The notes below the pieces were generated by a model. The model made no database searches, was not told the DNA's origin, and saw only the letters and a program-made list of their open reading frames with translations. Made by a program: the position numbers and the translations under genes. A DNA stretch of 13,583 nt from Nitrososphaerota archaeon (GTDB lineage: Archaea; Thermoproteota; Nitrososphaeria; Nitrososphaerales; Nitrosopumilaceae): assembly GCA_016126025.1 (NCBI GenBank), contig JAEFDA010000110.1:1-13583 (forward strand). The letters run 5' to 3'. Numbering within the stretch: the first letter of the stretch is position 1; each line of letters opens with the position of its first letter. Below are positions 1 through 6,869 of this stretch, one piece after another.

Positions 1-168
1 CAGCTCAACCCCATCGAGGTTCAGTGGCGGGAGCTCAAGCGCCTGCTGGCGGGCCAGTGCTTCCACTCCTTGGAGGATCTCAAAGATGCAATAGAGGCCA
101 TAGTGGACAGGGAGATGAAACCCGTCAAGATCATGGCATACCTAACCGATCAGTACAACATACCATAG
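1..168 (+). pseudogene. 3' end of an IS630-type (DDE) transposase, cut by the window edge
   Basis: Frame 1 is open from the first base to a TAG at 166-168 and gives 55 residues with no start codon visible. The opening motif LNPIE..W..LK is the hallmark of the last part of the DDE domain of IS630/Tc1-mariner-like transposases, where the E of NPIE is the third catalytic acid and the W and K follow at fixed spacing. The rest (HSLEDLKDAI and a short basic tail) fits the family's C-terminal helix. Only the end is visible, so I cannot say whether the element is intact upstream; it may be a normal gene rather than a pseudogene. I did not find a convincing terminal inverted repeat between the stop and base 400. 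Confidence 0.75.
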
Positions 169-399
169 CGCCACACCCATACGGGCATGTGCGGTGCCCC
201 ATGTGCCGCCGCCGGATTGGCCCGCCGTACTCCGACACGGGAAATTCCCCATGCCATATACTGCGCGGCACCCGGACGCAGGATCCAGACGCAAACCAAC
301 CCCGATCTTCGACCGAGTCGAAATACGTCCCCGGCCAACATAGGATTTAGATCAATTTTGGTCGAACTACTCTGTCCGGCACTAAGCTTCGCCTCGTAC
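169..399. other. Junction between IS630 fragment and tnpB, no clear gene
   Basis: This stretch separates the transposase stop from the ATG I prefer for tnpB. The tnpB frame stays open back to an ATG at 187, but residues from there look unlike a TnpB N-terminus. A perfect small hairpin lies at 308-322 (TTCGAC, loop CGA, GTCGAA). An AT-richer patch at 341-360 could hold a promoter. The right end of the IS630 element and the left end of the IS605-type element must fall here if both are separate insertions, but I cannot place either end. Confidence 0.4.
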
Positions 400-1755
400 A
401 TGGCCGACGACTGCGAAGCCAAGGTGCGCGCGTACGCAAGGCGCCGCAGGCGCGACCCCAACGCGCGGCGCCCAAGATGTACCAACCCGGTGCTGCGGCA
501 GGGGGCCGGCTCCTGCGTGATATATGGCAGGGGCTTCTGGTGCAGACTGTCCGAGGCGCCGGACCGGCCCATACTGGAGTCGCCGTACGTGGTGCTGCGG
601 TTTCCGGTCACGCCGTCCAGGCACGTCGCCGAGTTTAGGCTCAGCCCGCACATCATACAAAAACTGGCGTGCGCCGTCCGCGTCGGCGCCGTCACCGTGA
701 CGCGCACCACACTGTCCATAGCGTACGAGCCGCGCCCCGTCGCTTCCACACGGCCCCGGGGGATCATCGGGATGGACGTGAACAAGCGCGAGCATACTAC
801 GGCCGACACCGACGGCAGCGTGCGGTACATCGGGAACGCGGCGCTCGGATACGCCCAGGAGCGCCGCAAAAAGCACCGCGCGCTAGGGGTGACCGGCGGA
901 AAGCCAAAACAGAAACGCAGGAAGGCGCGCGCCACGCCGCGCCACGTCAAGCATCCCGGCCGCAAGCCAAAGAACAAGCAACGCCTGCCGCGCAAGAAGC
1001 GCCGCGACGAGCGCGTGAACCGGCGGGAGCGCGCCCGCATAAACACCAGATTTAGGAACAAAAAGACCAACTATCTGTACAATTTGATGCACGCCCTGGC
1101 TGCCTGCGGCATGATGCTGGCATTGGAGCAGCCCACCATCGACCGCCTGCTGGTCAGGCGGAACCGCAAGATGTCCGGGGCCGAGCGCGACCTCCTCAAG
1201 ATGGGATTGAGCCAGGGAACGATAACTCGGACAGCCAGGGAAGTGTTCGCCAAGTACGGGCTTCCCGTATGTGATGTGGACCCGTTCGGCACCAGTTCCA
1301 GGTGCCCCGCGTGCGATTCCAGGCTGTGGGCGCCCGAATACAACACCGGGGCGTGGAAATTGTGGAGGCGCACGAAGGCGTGCATTCCATGTTTGTATTA
1401 TGCGGACAGGGACGGCGTGGCGGCCATAAACATATTGTGCCGCTGCTGCGAGTCCGCATATGAACCGGCGGCCGGTCCGGGGGAGCCACATTGTGATGAT
1501 CCCGGCCGGCGGGTGGCCGGGGATTGGGAGCAGCGCGCCCAGCAGAAACAGCAGCTCGTCCAAACCCTGCTGCTGGGCGCTGCCGCCGTGCGGTTCCCGC
1601 ACGTCGGCGAAGGGCAGCGGCCCAAAGGGAGCGCGAAAAACCCGTCGTACCATACGGTGGGGGACGCGCGACTCCTGGACGACCGCCCGGATGCATCCAA
1701 TGGTTCAAACGGCGTTGGCCCTCCGGGAGCGTGTCTCTTGGGGGGTATATGCTAG
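400..1755 (+). CDS. tnpB: TnpB (IS1341/IS605-type RNA-guided nuclease)
   Basis: TnpB is the RNA-guided endonuclease of IS200/IS605 elements and the ancestor of Cas12. Counting from ATG 400 (451 residues), the RuvC-like site is present in all three parts: GMDVNK with Asp126, ALEQ with Glu243, and a C-terminal YYADRDGVAAINI block carrying the last Asp at 336 or 338. A four-Cys zinc finger sits between them (CPAC at 302-305, CIPC at 328-331). A long Arg/Lys-rich segment lies between the first Asp and the Glu, as usual. The part before RuvC is only about 125 residues, shorter than in typical TnpB, so the N-terminal recognition region may be reduced. The frame is open back to 187, so an earlier start is possible. 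The last 100 or so residues after the zinc finger look non-conserved and overlap a structured DNA segment that may encode the guide RNA. No TnpA lies nearby. Confidence 0.85.
   Translation: MADDCEAKVRAYARRRRRDPNARRPRCTNPVLRQGAGSCVIYGRGFWCRLSEAPDRPILESPYVVLRFPVTPSRHVAEFRLSPHIIQKLACAVRVGAVTVTRTTLSIAYEPRPVASTRPRGIIGMDVNKREHTTADTDGSVRYIGNAALGYAQERRKKHRALGVTGGKPKQKRRKARATPRHVKHPGRKPKNKQRLPRKKRRDERVNRRERARINTRFRNKKTNYLYNLMHALAACGMMLALEQPTIDRLLVRRNRKMSGAERDLLKMGLSQGTITRTAREVFAKYGLPVCDVDPFGTSSRCPACDSRLWAPEYNTGAWKLWRRTKACIPCLYYADRDGVAAINILCRCCESAYEPAAGPGEPHCDDPGRRVAGDWEQRAQQKQQLVQTLLLGAAAVRFPHVGEGQRPKGSAKNPSYHTVGDARLLDDRPDASNGSNGVGPPGACLLGGIC
1581..1609 (+). ncRNA. Strong hairpin in the tnpB 3' region, candidate omega-RNA stem
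   Basis: Seven perfect pairs (CGTGCGG with CCGCACG, loop TTC at 1594-1596) are extended, after one C/T mismatch, by four more pairs (GCCG 1582-1585 with CGGC 1605-1608). TnpB guide RNAs are known to come from the 3' end of tnpB and run to the element's right end, so a stem here, in a poorly conserved coding tail, fits that role. The hairpin is seen directly; the function is inferred, and high GC makes chance hairpins commoner. Confidence 0.4.
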
Positions 1756-1767
1756 TTGGATATACCC
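1743..1767 (+). repeat. Palindromic hairpin at the tnpB stop, candidate IS right end or terminator
   Basis: GGGTATAT (1743-1750) and ATATACCC (1760-1767) are perfect inverted arms around a 9-nt loop, and the tnpB TAG lies in the loop. IS200/IS605 elements carry subterminal hairpins rather than inverted repeats, so this could be the right-end hairpin recognised by a TnpA acting in trans. It could also end transcription of tnpB. Confidence 0.5.
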
Positions 1768-1810
1768 GAAATGTTGCATAGGCGAAAACCGGTGCCCACT
1801 ATTGTGGTGC

Positions 1811-1820
1811 AACCCTTATC
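1811..1820 (+). promoter_or_regulatory. Candidate TATA box for the DsbA-like gene
   Basis: The AT-rich string CCCTTATC is centred about 28 nt before ATG 1845, the spacing expected for an archaeal leaderless transcript. No Shine-Dalgarno sequence is seen before this ATG. The call rests on position and base composition only. Confidence 0.35.
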
Positions 1821-1844
1821 TGATGGTATGGTTGTATACATCGT

Positions 1845-3407
1845 ATGCGGATCCTGCTTGCCGCGTCACTTGCGGCCGCGGCCTTGGCTGTGGCCTCGCT
1901 GGCACCGGCGGATGCCGCGGATCCGGCCGCCGAGCACACCAGGACCCAGGCTACCATGCCGCTGCATCTGGGGACGTATGACGGCGGGCAGGTACTCTAT
2001 ATCATAACGGATGCCAGCGACGAGGCCTGGGCCGAACTGATAAGCGAACGCCAAGAATGGGCCGTACAGCTGGCCGCGCCCCTCGCAGATATCGACAGGG
2101 GGGCGTTGAACACGATGTATGTCTTCGCCAACGGGCCCGACGGCACGGGCCTGAAGGGCCACCAGCCCGAGGTGTTCGAGTATGCGCCGGGGGGTGCACA
2201 ATATACCGCCCTGAGCAGGGTGGTTGAGATAACCTGGATGACAGATCCGGAGGTGCTCGGCTCCTCGGCGGAGGTGGCCGGGGCTATATCGGACGGCCGC
2301 GCCGCGGCAAACGACACGGGCGCCGTTGTAAACGCCCCGCAGGTGGCATGGCCCGGGGGCCAGATGACCATAAGGGAGGGCGCCGGGGCCACCGGTACGG
2401 CATACGGCGGGGGGCAGATTACGGAGATAGATTCCGACGGCATGACGGTGACATTTGTGGCGCACCCTGCCCTGGGACCCGGCGGCCAGCCCGTGCACTA
2501 TATCCTGACCGGGGCCGCCGGTTCCGACGCCGCCGGAGTGCTGGGCGTGGCGCACTCGCCCTCGCTGGTGTCTATAGACGGCAACCACACCTCGGACATG
2601 TTCCTGTTTGCAGACGGCCTGCCCGGCGCCGGATATGCAGGGTTCCAGCGCGAGGTGGTGGCGGCTATCCCCGGCAACGGGACGTACACCCCCGTATGGC
2701 TCACGCACAACGTGACGTGGGGCGGCTCTCCGAACGCCACCGCGCTCACGACGCCTGACGAGATCGAGCTCCACCTGGACCAGGATTTGGTGTCTGTACC
2801 CGGGGCAGGCGGTGTGCTGAACGGCCCCGTCATAGATCCGTTCCAGAATATCGTGACCGTGCTGGGCGGGGTGGACCTGAGCGGCGCCTCACCGCTCTTG
2901 GGCGATGCGGGGGCTCCCGTAACGATAATCGAGTTTGGCGACTACCAGTGTCCCAAATGCGGGTCGTGGTTTGACAACACCAAGCCGGCCATAGACGCCA
3001 ACTACATACAGACCGGCCAGGCCAACCTCTACTTTTTGGACTTGGTGTTCATAGGACCGGACTCCTCGACGGCGGCCGCGGCCACATACTGCGCCCAGGA
3101 GCAGGACATGTACTGGGATCTGCATGACACGCTATTCGAAAACCAGGGCCGCATACAGGGCGGCTGGGCGGCCCGCGACGGAGTGGTCGGGTTTGCCCAG
3201 GGCCTGGGACTTGATATGGCGGAGTTTGAGGCCTGCCTGGACATGGACCACACCGAGAGGATACAGTTCAACAGGGACCAGGCCCATCTGGCCGGATTGC
3301 GCCAGACCCCGTCGTTTGTGGTAGTGGGTCCGGGCGGGATCGAAAAGATAGCCGGAAACCAGCCGTACGGGGCCTTTGAGCGGGCCATCGAGAACGTGTC
3401 AGACTAG
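1845..3407 (+). CDS. Exported two-repeat protein with C-terminal DsbA-like thioredoxin domain
   Basis: The 520-residue product starts with a signal peptide (basic start, Ala/Leu-rich core, cleavage near residue 24), so it works outside the membrane. Residues about 46-130 and 215-290 look like two copies of one domain: each has a Y-I-(I/L)-T strand, then a loop with YVFANG or FLFADG, a G..GHQPEVF or AGFQREVV segment, and a closing YT.(L/V)...V.W (in the family I know as DUF7482 in thaumarchaea). Residues about 350-520 form a DsbA/thioredoxin_4 domain with the redox motif CPKC at 369-372, followed by a helical insertion and a late TPSF cis-proline loop. It probably makes or isomerises disulfides in cell-surface proteins. 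Several NxT/S sequons in repeat 2 (NHT, NGT, NVT, NAT) fit surface glycosylation. The fusion of the repeats to DsbA is the odd feature; the role of the repeats is unknown. Confidence 0.85.
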   Translation: MRILLAASLAAAALAVASLAPADAADPAAEHTRTQATMPLHLGTYDGGQVLYIITDASDEAWAELISERQEWAVQLAAPLADIDRGALNTMYVFANGPDGTGLKGHQPEVFEYAPGGAQYTALSRVVEITWMTDPEVLGSSAEVAGAISDGRAAANDTGAVVNAPQVAWPGGQMTIREGAGATGTAYGGGQITEIDSDGMTVTFVAHPALGPGGQPVHYILTGAAGSDAAGVLGVAHSPSLVSIDGNHTSDMFLFADGLPGAGYAGFQREVVAAIPGNGTYTPVWLTHNVTWGGSPNATALTTPDEIELHLDQDLVSVPGAGGVLNGPVIDPFQNIVTVLGGVDLSGASPLLGDAGAPVTIIEFGDYQCPKCGSWFDNTKPAIDANYIQTGQANLYFLDLVFIGPDSSTAAAATYCAQEQDMYWDLHDTLFENQGRIQGGWAARDGVVGFAQGLGLDMAEFEACLDMDHTERIQFNRDQAHLAGLRQTPSFVVVGPGGIEKIAGNQPYGAFERAIENVSD

Positions 3408-3539
3408 GATGCCCGCACGGCCAAGGCTGCCTCCGGTATGGGCCGGCCATCCTTGGGAGCGCCGCGCCCGATTGAGCCGTCCCCCTGCACCCGGACATAC
3501 CGGACCACAGCCCGGGCCCCGCGTGTCCAGGCATCAGAA

Positions 3540-3552
3540 AAAGGCAAAATAG
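3540..3552 (+). promoter_or_regulatory. Candidate TATA box for the cysH-sat operon
   Basis: AAAGGCAAAATAG is the only AT-rich string in the 165-nt gap and is centred about 26 nt before ATG 3573. This supports that ATG as the true start, with a leaderless mRNA, rather than the upstream in-frame ATG at 3438. Confidence 0.45.
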
Positions 3553-3572
3553 GGCGTCCGCATTGCCATACC

Positions 3573-4283
3573 ATGGCCGGATTCGACCAGTCGCTGGCAG
3601 ACAGGCTGAACTCGGAGATCCACACCGCCGAGGACGCCCTGCGGTGGGCCTCCGAGAACCTCCACCCCAGGGTGGGCAAGGCGTCCAGCTTCGGCGCCGA
3701 GGACGCGGTCCTGATGGACATAATGGTAGGGATAAACCCCGAGTTCCGGTTCTTCACGCTGGACACCGGGCGGCTTCCCCAGGCGACGCACGACGCCATC
3801 GACGCGGCCCGCCGGCGGTACAAGGCCCGCATAGAGGTGCTGTTCCCCGACGCCGGGAGGGTCCGGGAGATGGTCGACCAGAAGGGCCAGAACCTCTTCT
3901 ATGACAGCGTGGAGAGCCGCAAGCTCTGCTGCCACATCCGCAAGGTGGAGCCCATGAACGCCATGCTGGAGACCTTGGACGGGTGGATCACCGGGCTGCG
4001 GCGGGACCAGACCCAGGCCCGCCAGGACGCGTCCATGTTCCAGATAGACGCGGCCCACGGCAACATACTCAAGATAAACCCCCTCATAGAGTGGAGCTGG
4101 GACGACGTATGGGGGTACATCCGGCAGAATGACGTTCCGTACAACAGCCTGCTGGATAGGGGGTACCCCAGCATAGGGTGCGAGCCCTGCACCAGGCCGG
4201 TACGGCCCGGCGAGGACATGCGGGCCGGCCGCTGGTGGTGGGAGCAGGGTATAAAAGAGTGCGGCCTGCACCACGGCGCGTGA
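3573..4283 (+). CDS. cysH: APS reductase (CysH family, 4Fe-4S type)
   Basis: This enzyme reduces adenylylsulfate to sulfite and AMP in sulfate assimilation, using thioredoxin or a similar donor. The 236-residue product shows the nucleotide-binding SSFGAED near residue 31, the LDTGRLPQATHD segment, the paired CC at 119-120 with CEPC at 203-206, and the catalytic ECGLH with Cys230 near the end. The CC plus CxxC set binds a [4Fe-4S] cluster and marks enzymes that use APS; PAPS-specific reductases lack it. The start at 3573 was chosen because homology begins there and a TATA-like string lies 26 nt upstream; the frame is open to 3438 with low-complexity sequence. The stop overlaps the GTG of sat, the enzyme that makes its substrate, so the two are surely co-expressed. 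Confidence 0.93.
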   Translation: MAGFDQSLADRLNSEIHTAEDALRWASENLHPRVGKASSFGAEDAVLMDIMVGINPEFRFFTLDTGRLPQATHDAIDAARRRYKARIEVLFPDAGRVREMVDQKGQNLFYDSVESRKLCCHIRKVEPMNAMLETLDGWITGLRRDQTQARQDASMFQIDAAHGNILKINPLIEWSWDDVWGYIRQNDVPYNSLLDRGYPSIGCEPCTRPVRPGEDMRAGRWWWEQGIKECGLHHGA

Positions 4284-5458
4284 CCCCCGAAGGCTCCGAC
4301 ACCAGGCCCCGGGACGGTATATCATACAAGGGCATAAGGCCCCACGGCGGGAGGCTGATCAACCGCTTCGGCCGGGCTGACACCAAGGGCATGCCGGCCA
4401 TAGACACCACCACGGACCTGGCCGCCGACGCCGAGAACATAGCCGACGGCATAATGAGCCCGCTGGAGGGCTTCATGGTGCAGCAGGACCTGGACTCGGT
4501 GGTGGACCGGGGCCGCCTGGCCGACGACACGGCCTGGACCATCCCCATGCTGCTGGCGGTCGACAGGGAGACGGCCGCCGCGGCCAAGGACGCCGGCGAC
4601 GTCCTGCTCCGGGATCCGCTGGGAAACGGGTACGCGGTGCTGCACGTGGAGGAGTCCTTCAAGCTGGCCCGCAAGGACATCGCCCGGAAGGTCTTTGGGA
4701 CCACCGACATCTCCCACCCCGGGGTGGCAAAGACCATCTCCATGGAGGGCTTTGCGGTGGGGGGCAAGATAACCTACGTGAAGAGGCCGCCGATGACCGA
4801 GCTGCGCCGGCACCGCCTCACCCCCGTGGAGACCCGGGACATATTCAGCGACCTCGGATGGAAGACCATAGTGGCGTTCCAGACGCGGAACCCCCCGCAC
4901 GTGGCCCACGAGATGCTCCAGAAGACCTCCATCACCGTCCGGGACGGCGTCTTCGTGAGCCCCATACTGGGGGAGAAGAAGTCCGGCGACTTTACCAACG
5001 ATGTCATAATAAAGTCGTACGAGCTGATGATACTGTACTATTATGCGCCCAACCGGTGCAAGATGTCCACGCTCCACACCGAGATGAAGTACGCCGGCCC
5101 CAAGGAGGCCATACACCACGCCATAATGCGCCAGAACTACGGCTGCACCCACATAGCCATAGGAAGGGATCATGCCGGCGTGGGAAACTTTTACGAGCCG
5201 TTCGCGGCGCACAAGATATTCGGCGACTATCCGGACCTGGAGATAGCCCCGATATTCTTCCCGGCGTTCTTCTACTGCCGCAGCTGCCATACGTTCACCA
5301 ACGCCAAGGTGTGCCCGCACGGTATAGAGGACCGCGAGACCATAAGCGGCACCAAGCTCCGGGAGCTGGTGGAGAGCAACACGATGCCCTCCAAGTATAT
5401 CATGCGGCCGGAGGTGGCCCGGCTCATACTGCGCATGCCCAACAAGTTCGTGCCCTGA
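4280..5458 (+). CDS. sat: ATP sulfurylase (sulfate adenylyltransferase)
   Basis: Sat makes APS and pyrophosphate from ATP and sulfate, the first step of sulfate assimilation. I take GTG 4280 as the start: it overlaps the cysH TGA as GTGA, and the product of 392 residues fits archaeal Sat, while the next Met would remove the conserved N-terminus (PHGGRLINR). The ATP-binding QTRNPPH at 201-207 and GRDHAG at 295-300 are intact. A zinc-type Cys set lies at 333, 336 and 345 (CRSC...CPHG), as in many bacterial and archaeal homo-oligomeric Sat proteins, followed by SGTKLRELV. No APS kinase domain is present, which agrees with the neighbouring reductase acting directly on APS. Translation is likely coupled to cysH. 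Confidence 0.97.
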   Translation: MTPEGSDTRPRDGISYKGIRPHGGRLINRFGRADTKGMPAIDTTTDLAADAENIADGIMSPLEGFMVQQDLDSVVDRGRLADDTAWTIPMLLAVDRETAAAAKDAGDVLLRDPLGNGYAVLHVEESFKLARKDIARKVFGTTDISHPGVAKTISMEGFAVGGKITYVKRPPMTELRRHRLTPVETRDIFSDLGWKTIVAFQTRNPPHVAHEMLQKTSITVRDGVFVSPILGEKKSGDFTNDVIIKSYELMILYYYAPNRCKMSTLHTEMKYAGPKEAIHHAIMRQNYGCTHIAIGRDHAGVGNFYEPFAAHKIFGDYPDLEIAPIFFPAFFYCRSCHTFTNAKVCPHGIEDRETISGTKLRELVESNTMPSKYIMRPEVARLILRMPNKFVP

Positions 5459-5480
5459 TGCGGCCAGGCCGCATGCTAGG

Positions 5481-5488
5481 TATTTATC
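5481..5488 (+). promoter_or_regulatory. Candidate TATA box for the surface protein gene
   Basis: TATTTATC is centred about 27 nt before ATG 5511 in otherwise GC-rich DNA, as expected for a leaderless archaeal transcript. It lies 23 nt after the sat stop, so this gene probably has its own promoter. Confidence 0.55.
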
Positions 5489-5510
5489 GCTCTGTGCCCT
5501 TACCACACCC

Positions 5511-6194
5511 ATGAGAGGCGCCATACTGCTGGTTATACTGGCCCTGTCCGCATCGCCGGGCATGTGGGCCCCCCAGGCCCTGGCCCAGGACATCAAGAAC
5601 CCGTCGCTGCAGATCCAGGAGGTGGCCATACCCTGGTATGAGTTCAACCGGGTCGGCCGCGACGCCTCCAACATACAGCTGGACGACGACCACGCCGTCA
5701 GCTGGCAGGTGACCATAATCAACGACATACTGTACGGGAACCCGGCGGGGAACGCGGTGATCCGGCTGCACGACGCCCTAGATCCAGACCGCTTCATAGA
5801 GGCGGGCATGGGCGCCAACCCCGACCACAAGTTCTGGCTGGCCGCCCAGCTGCCCCGGGAGGGGTACGTGGTGGTGCACCACAATGTGGAACGGGGCTGG
5901 TTCCCCGAGGCCCGGGTGAACCTCTCGTATACGGACCGGGGGGGACTGACCGTGAACAACGGCGAGCGTATAGTGGTGAGCAACCTGGACGTGGGAACCT
6001 TCGTCATAGGGTCCTACTCGGTGTATGGCATGGAGGGCTCGGGGGACCCGCCGGCGACCGCCGACGGGCTGCTCACCGTCGAGTTCATGTCGGGGAACCC
6101 CTCCGCGAACGTCTTCGCCCTGTTTCCCTTTGTGGTTACCGCGGCGGTGGGTGTTCTGGTGGGGGTTCTGTACCTCTCGAAGCGGCGCTCCTAG
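5511..6194 (+). CDS. Membrane-anchored secreted protein, function unknown
   Basis: The 227-residue product has a clear N-terminal signal peptide (hydrophobic residues 4-20, cleavage near ALAQ at 24-27). A soluble domain of about 170 residues, rich in strands and aromatic residues, follows, then one C-terminal membrane helix (about 201-222) ending in the basic tail SKRRS. This gives an extracellular domain tethered to the membrane with a short cytoplasmic tail, a layout common for archaeal envelope proteins. The domain includes WQVTIINDILYGNPAG and a ligand-free beta-sandwich feel, but I do not recognise the family. It is probably transcribed alone. Its last 59 bases overlap the 3' end of nth on the other strand. 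Confidence 0.8.
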   Translation: MRGAILLVILALSASPGMWAPQALAQDIKNPSLQIQEVAIPWYEFNRVGRDASNIQLDDDHAVSWQVTIINDILYGNPAGNAVIRLHDALDPDRFIEAGMGANPDHKFWLAAQLPREGYVVVHHNVERGWFPEARVNLSYTDRGGLTVNNGERIVVSNLDVGTFVIGSYSVYGMEGSGDPPATADGLLTVEFMSGNPSANVFALFPFVVTAAVGVLVGVLYLSKRRS

Positions 6195-6828
6195 AGTAGT
6201 GGTCGCACATGGTGCGGATGCGGCAGACGCCGCACATGGGGGATACGGGCTTGCAGACGTTCTGGCCGTACATCACGAAGGTGTCGTTGATGCGCAGCCA
6301 GTACTCTTTGGGCACGCGGGAGACCAGGGCCGCCTCGGTCTCCTCGGGGGTCTTGGTGTTCACGAGGCCCAGCCGGTTCGATATGCGGTGGACGTGTATG
6401 TCCACGGGGATGGCCGGCTTCTCGAAGGCGTACACCAGAACGCAGTTGGCCGTCTTGCGGCCCACGCCGGGCAGCGACGTCAGGCTCTCCATATCGTCGG
6501 GCACCACTCCGCCGTACGCCTCCGCGATTATCTTGGCCACCTGTATGATCCTCCTGGCCTTGACCCGGTAGAACCCTATGGACCGTATGAGCCTCTCCAC
6601 GTCGGGTATGTCGGCGGCGGCCAGCTCTTCTGGCGTGCCATATCTGGCGAAGAGCGCCCGGACCACCTTGGCGGTGTTCTCGTCGCGGGTGCGGGCCGAG
6701 AGTATGGTGCCTATCAGTATGCTGAAGGGGCCCCGGTCCTCGGCGTCGTGCAGCTCCCGGAGGGCGGTCATCCGGGGGGGCCGCACCTCCTCCATGGTCT
6801 GGATCATGCCGTCCAGTATCTCCCGCAC
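6136..6828 (-). CDS. nth: Endonuclease III (DNA glycosylase/AP lyase)
   Basis: Nth removes oxidised pyrimidines and cuts the abasic strand in base excision repair. From GTG 6828 the product has 230 residues (E. coli Nth has 211). The helix-hairpin-helix LPGVGRKTAN at 119-128 carries the catalytic Lys125, the aspartate of VDIHVHR is Asp143, and the four cluster Cys at 192, 199, 202 and 208 keep the exact C-x6-C-x2-C-x5-C spacing for [4Fe-4S]. The start is uncertain: GTG 6828 has a TATA-like TTTTTA 26 nt upstream and gives a conserved-looking N-terminus (REILDGMI); ATG 6807 and GTG 6837 are alternatives. The C-terminal tail beyond the cluster is Pro-rich and runs into the convergent neighbour. 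Confidence 0.94.
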   Translation of the reverse strand: MREILDGMIQTMEEVRPPRMTALRELHDAEDRGPFSILIGTILSARTRDENTAKVVRALFARYGTPEELAAADIPDVERLIRSIGFYRVKARRIIQVAKIIAEAYGGVVPDDMESLTSLPGVGRKTANCVLVYAFEKPAIPVDIHVHRISNRLGLVNTKTPEETEAALVSRVPKEYWLRINDTFVMYGQNVCKPVSPMCGVCRIRTMCDHYSRSAASRGTEPPPEHPPPR

Positions 6829-6840
6829 GGCACCCACAAG

Positions 6841-6857
6841 TAATATACACGTAAAAA
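6841..6857. promoter_or_regulatory. Divergent promoter between nth and the aconitase X large subunit gene
   Basis: The two genes start back to back with about 41 nt between them. On the plus strand TAATATAC (6841-6848) is centred 25 nt before ATG 6870. On the minus strand the AT-rich TTTTTA (6857-6852) is centred 26 nt before GTG 6828. The two TATA-like boxes are adjacent, so binding of transcription factors in one direction may hinder the other. Confidence 0.5.
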
Positions 6858-6869
6858 CCGTTCGTAGCC

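Noticed and set aside
150..1070. 306-residue minus-strand frame over tnpB
   Set aside because: Opposite the TnpB catalytic core, which has conserved motifs; Arg-rich composition is the shadow of the opposite strand.
4322..6007. 561-residue frame on the minus strand across sat
   Set aside because: It lies antisense to the clearly conserved sat gene and into the next gene, and its His/Gly/Val-rich composition is what the complement of GC-rich codons gives. No motif is present.
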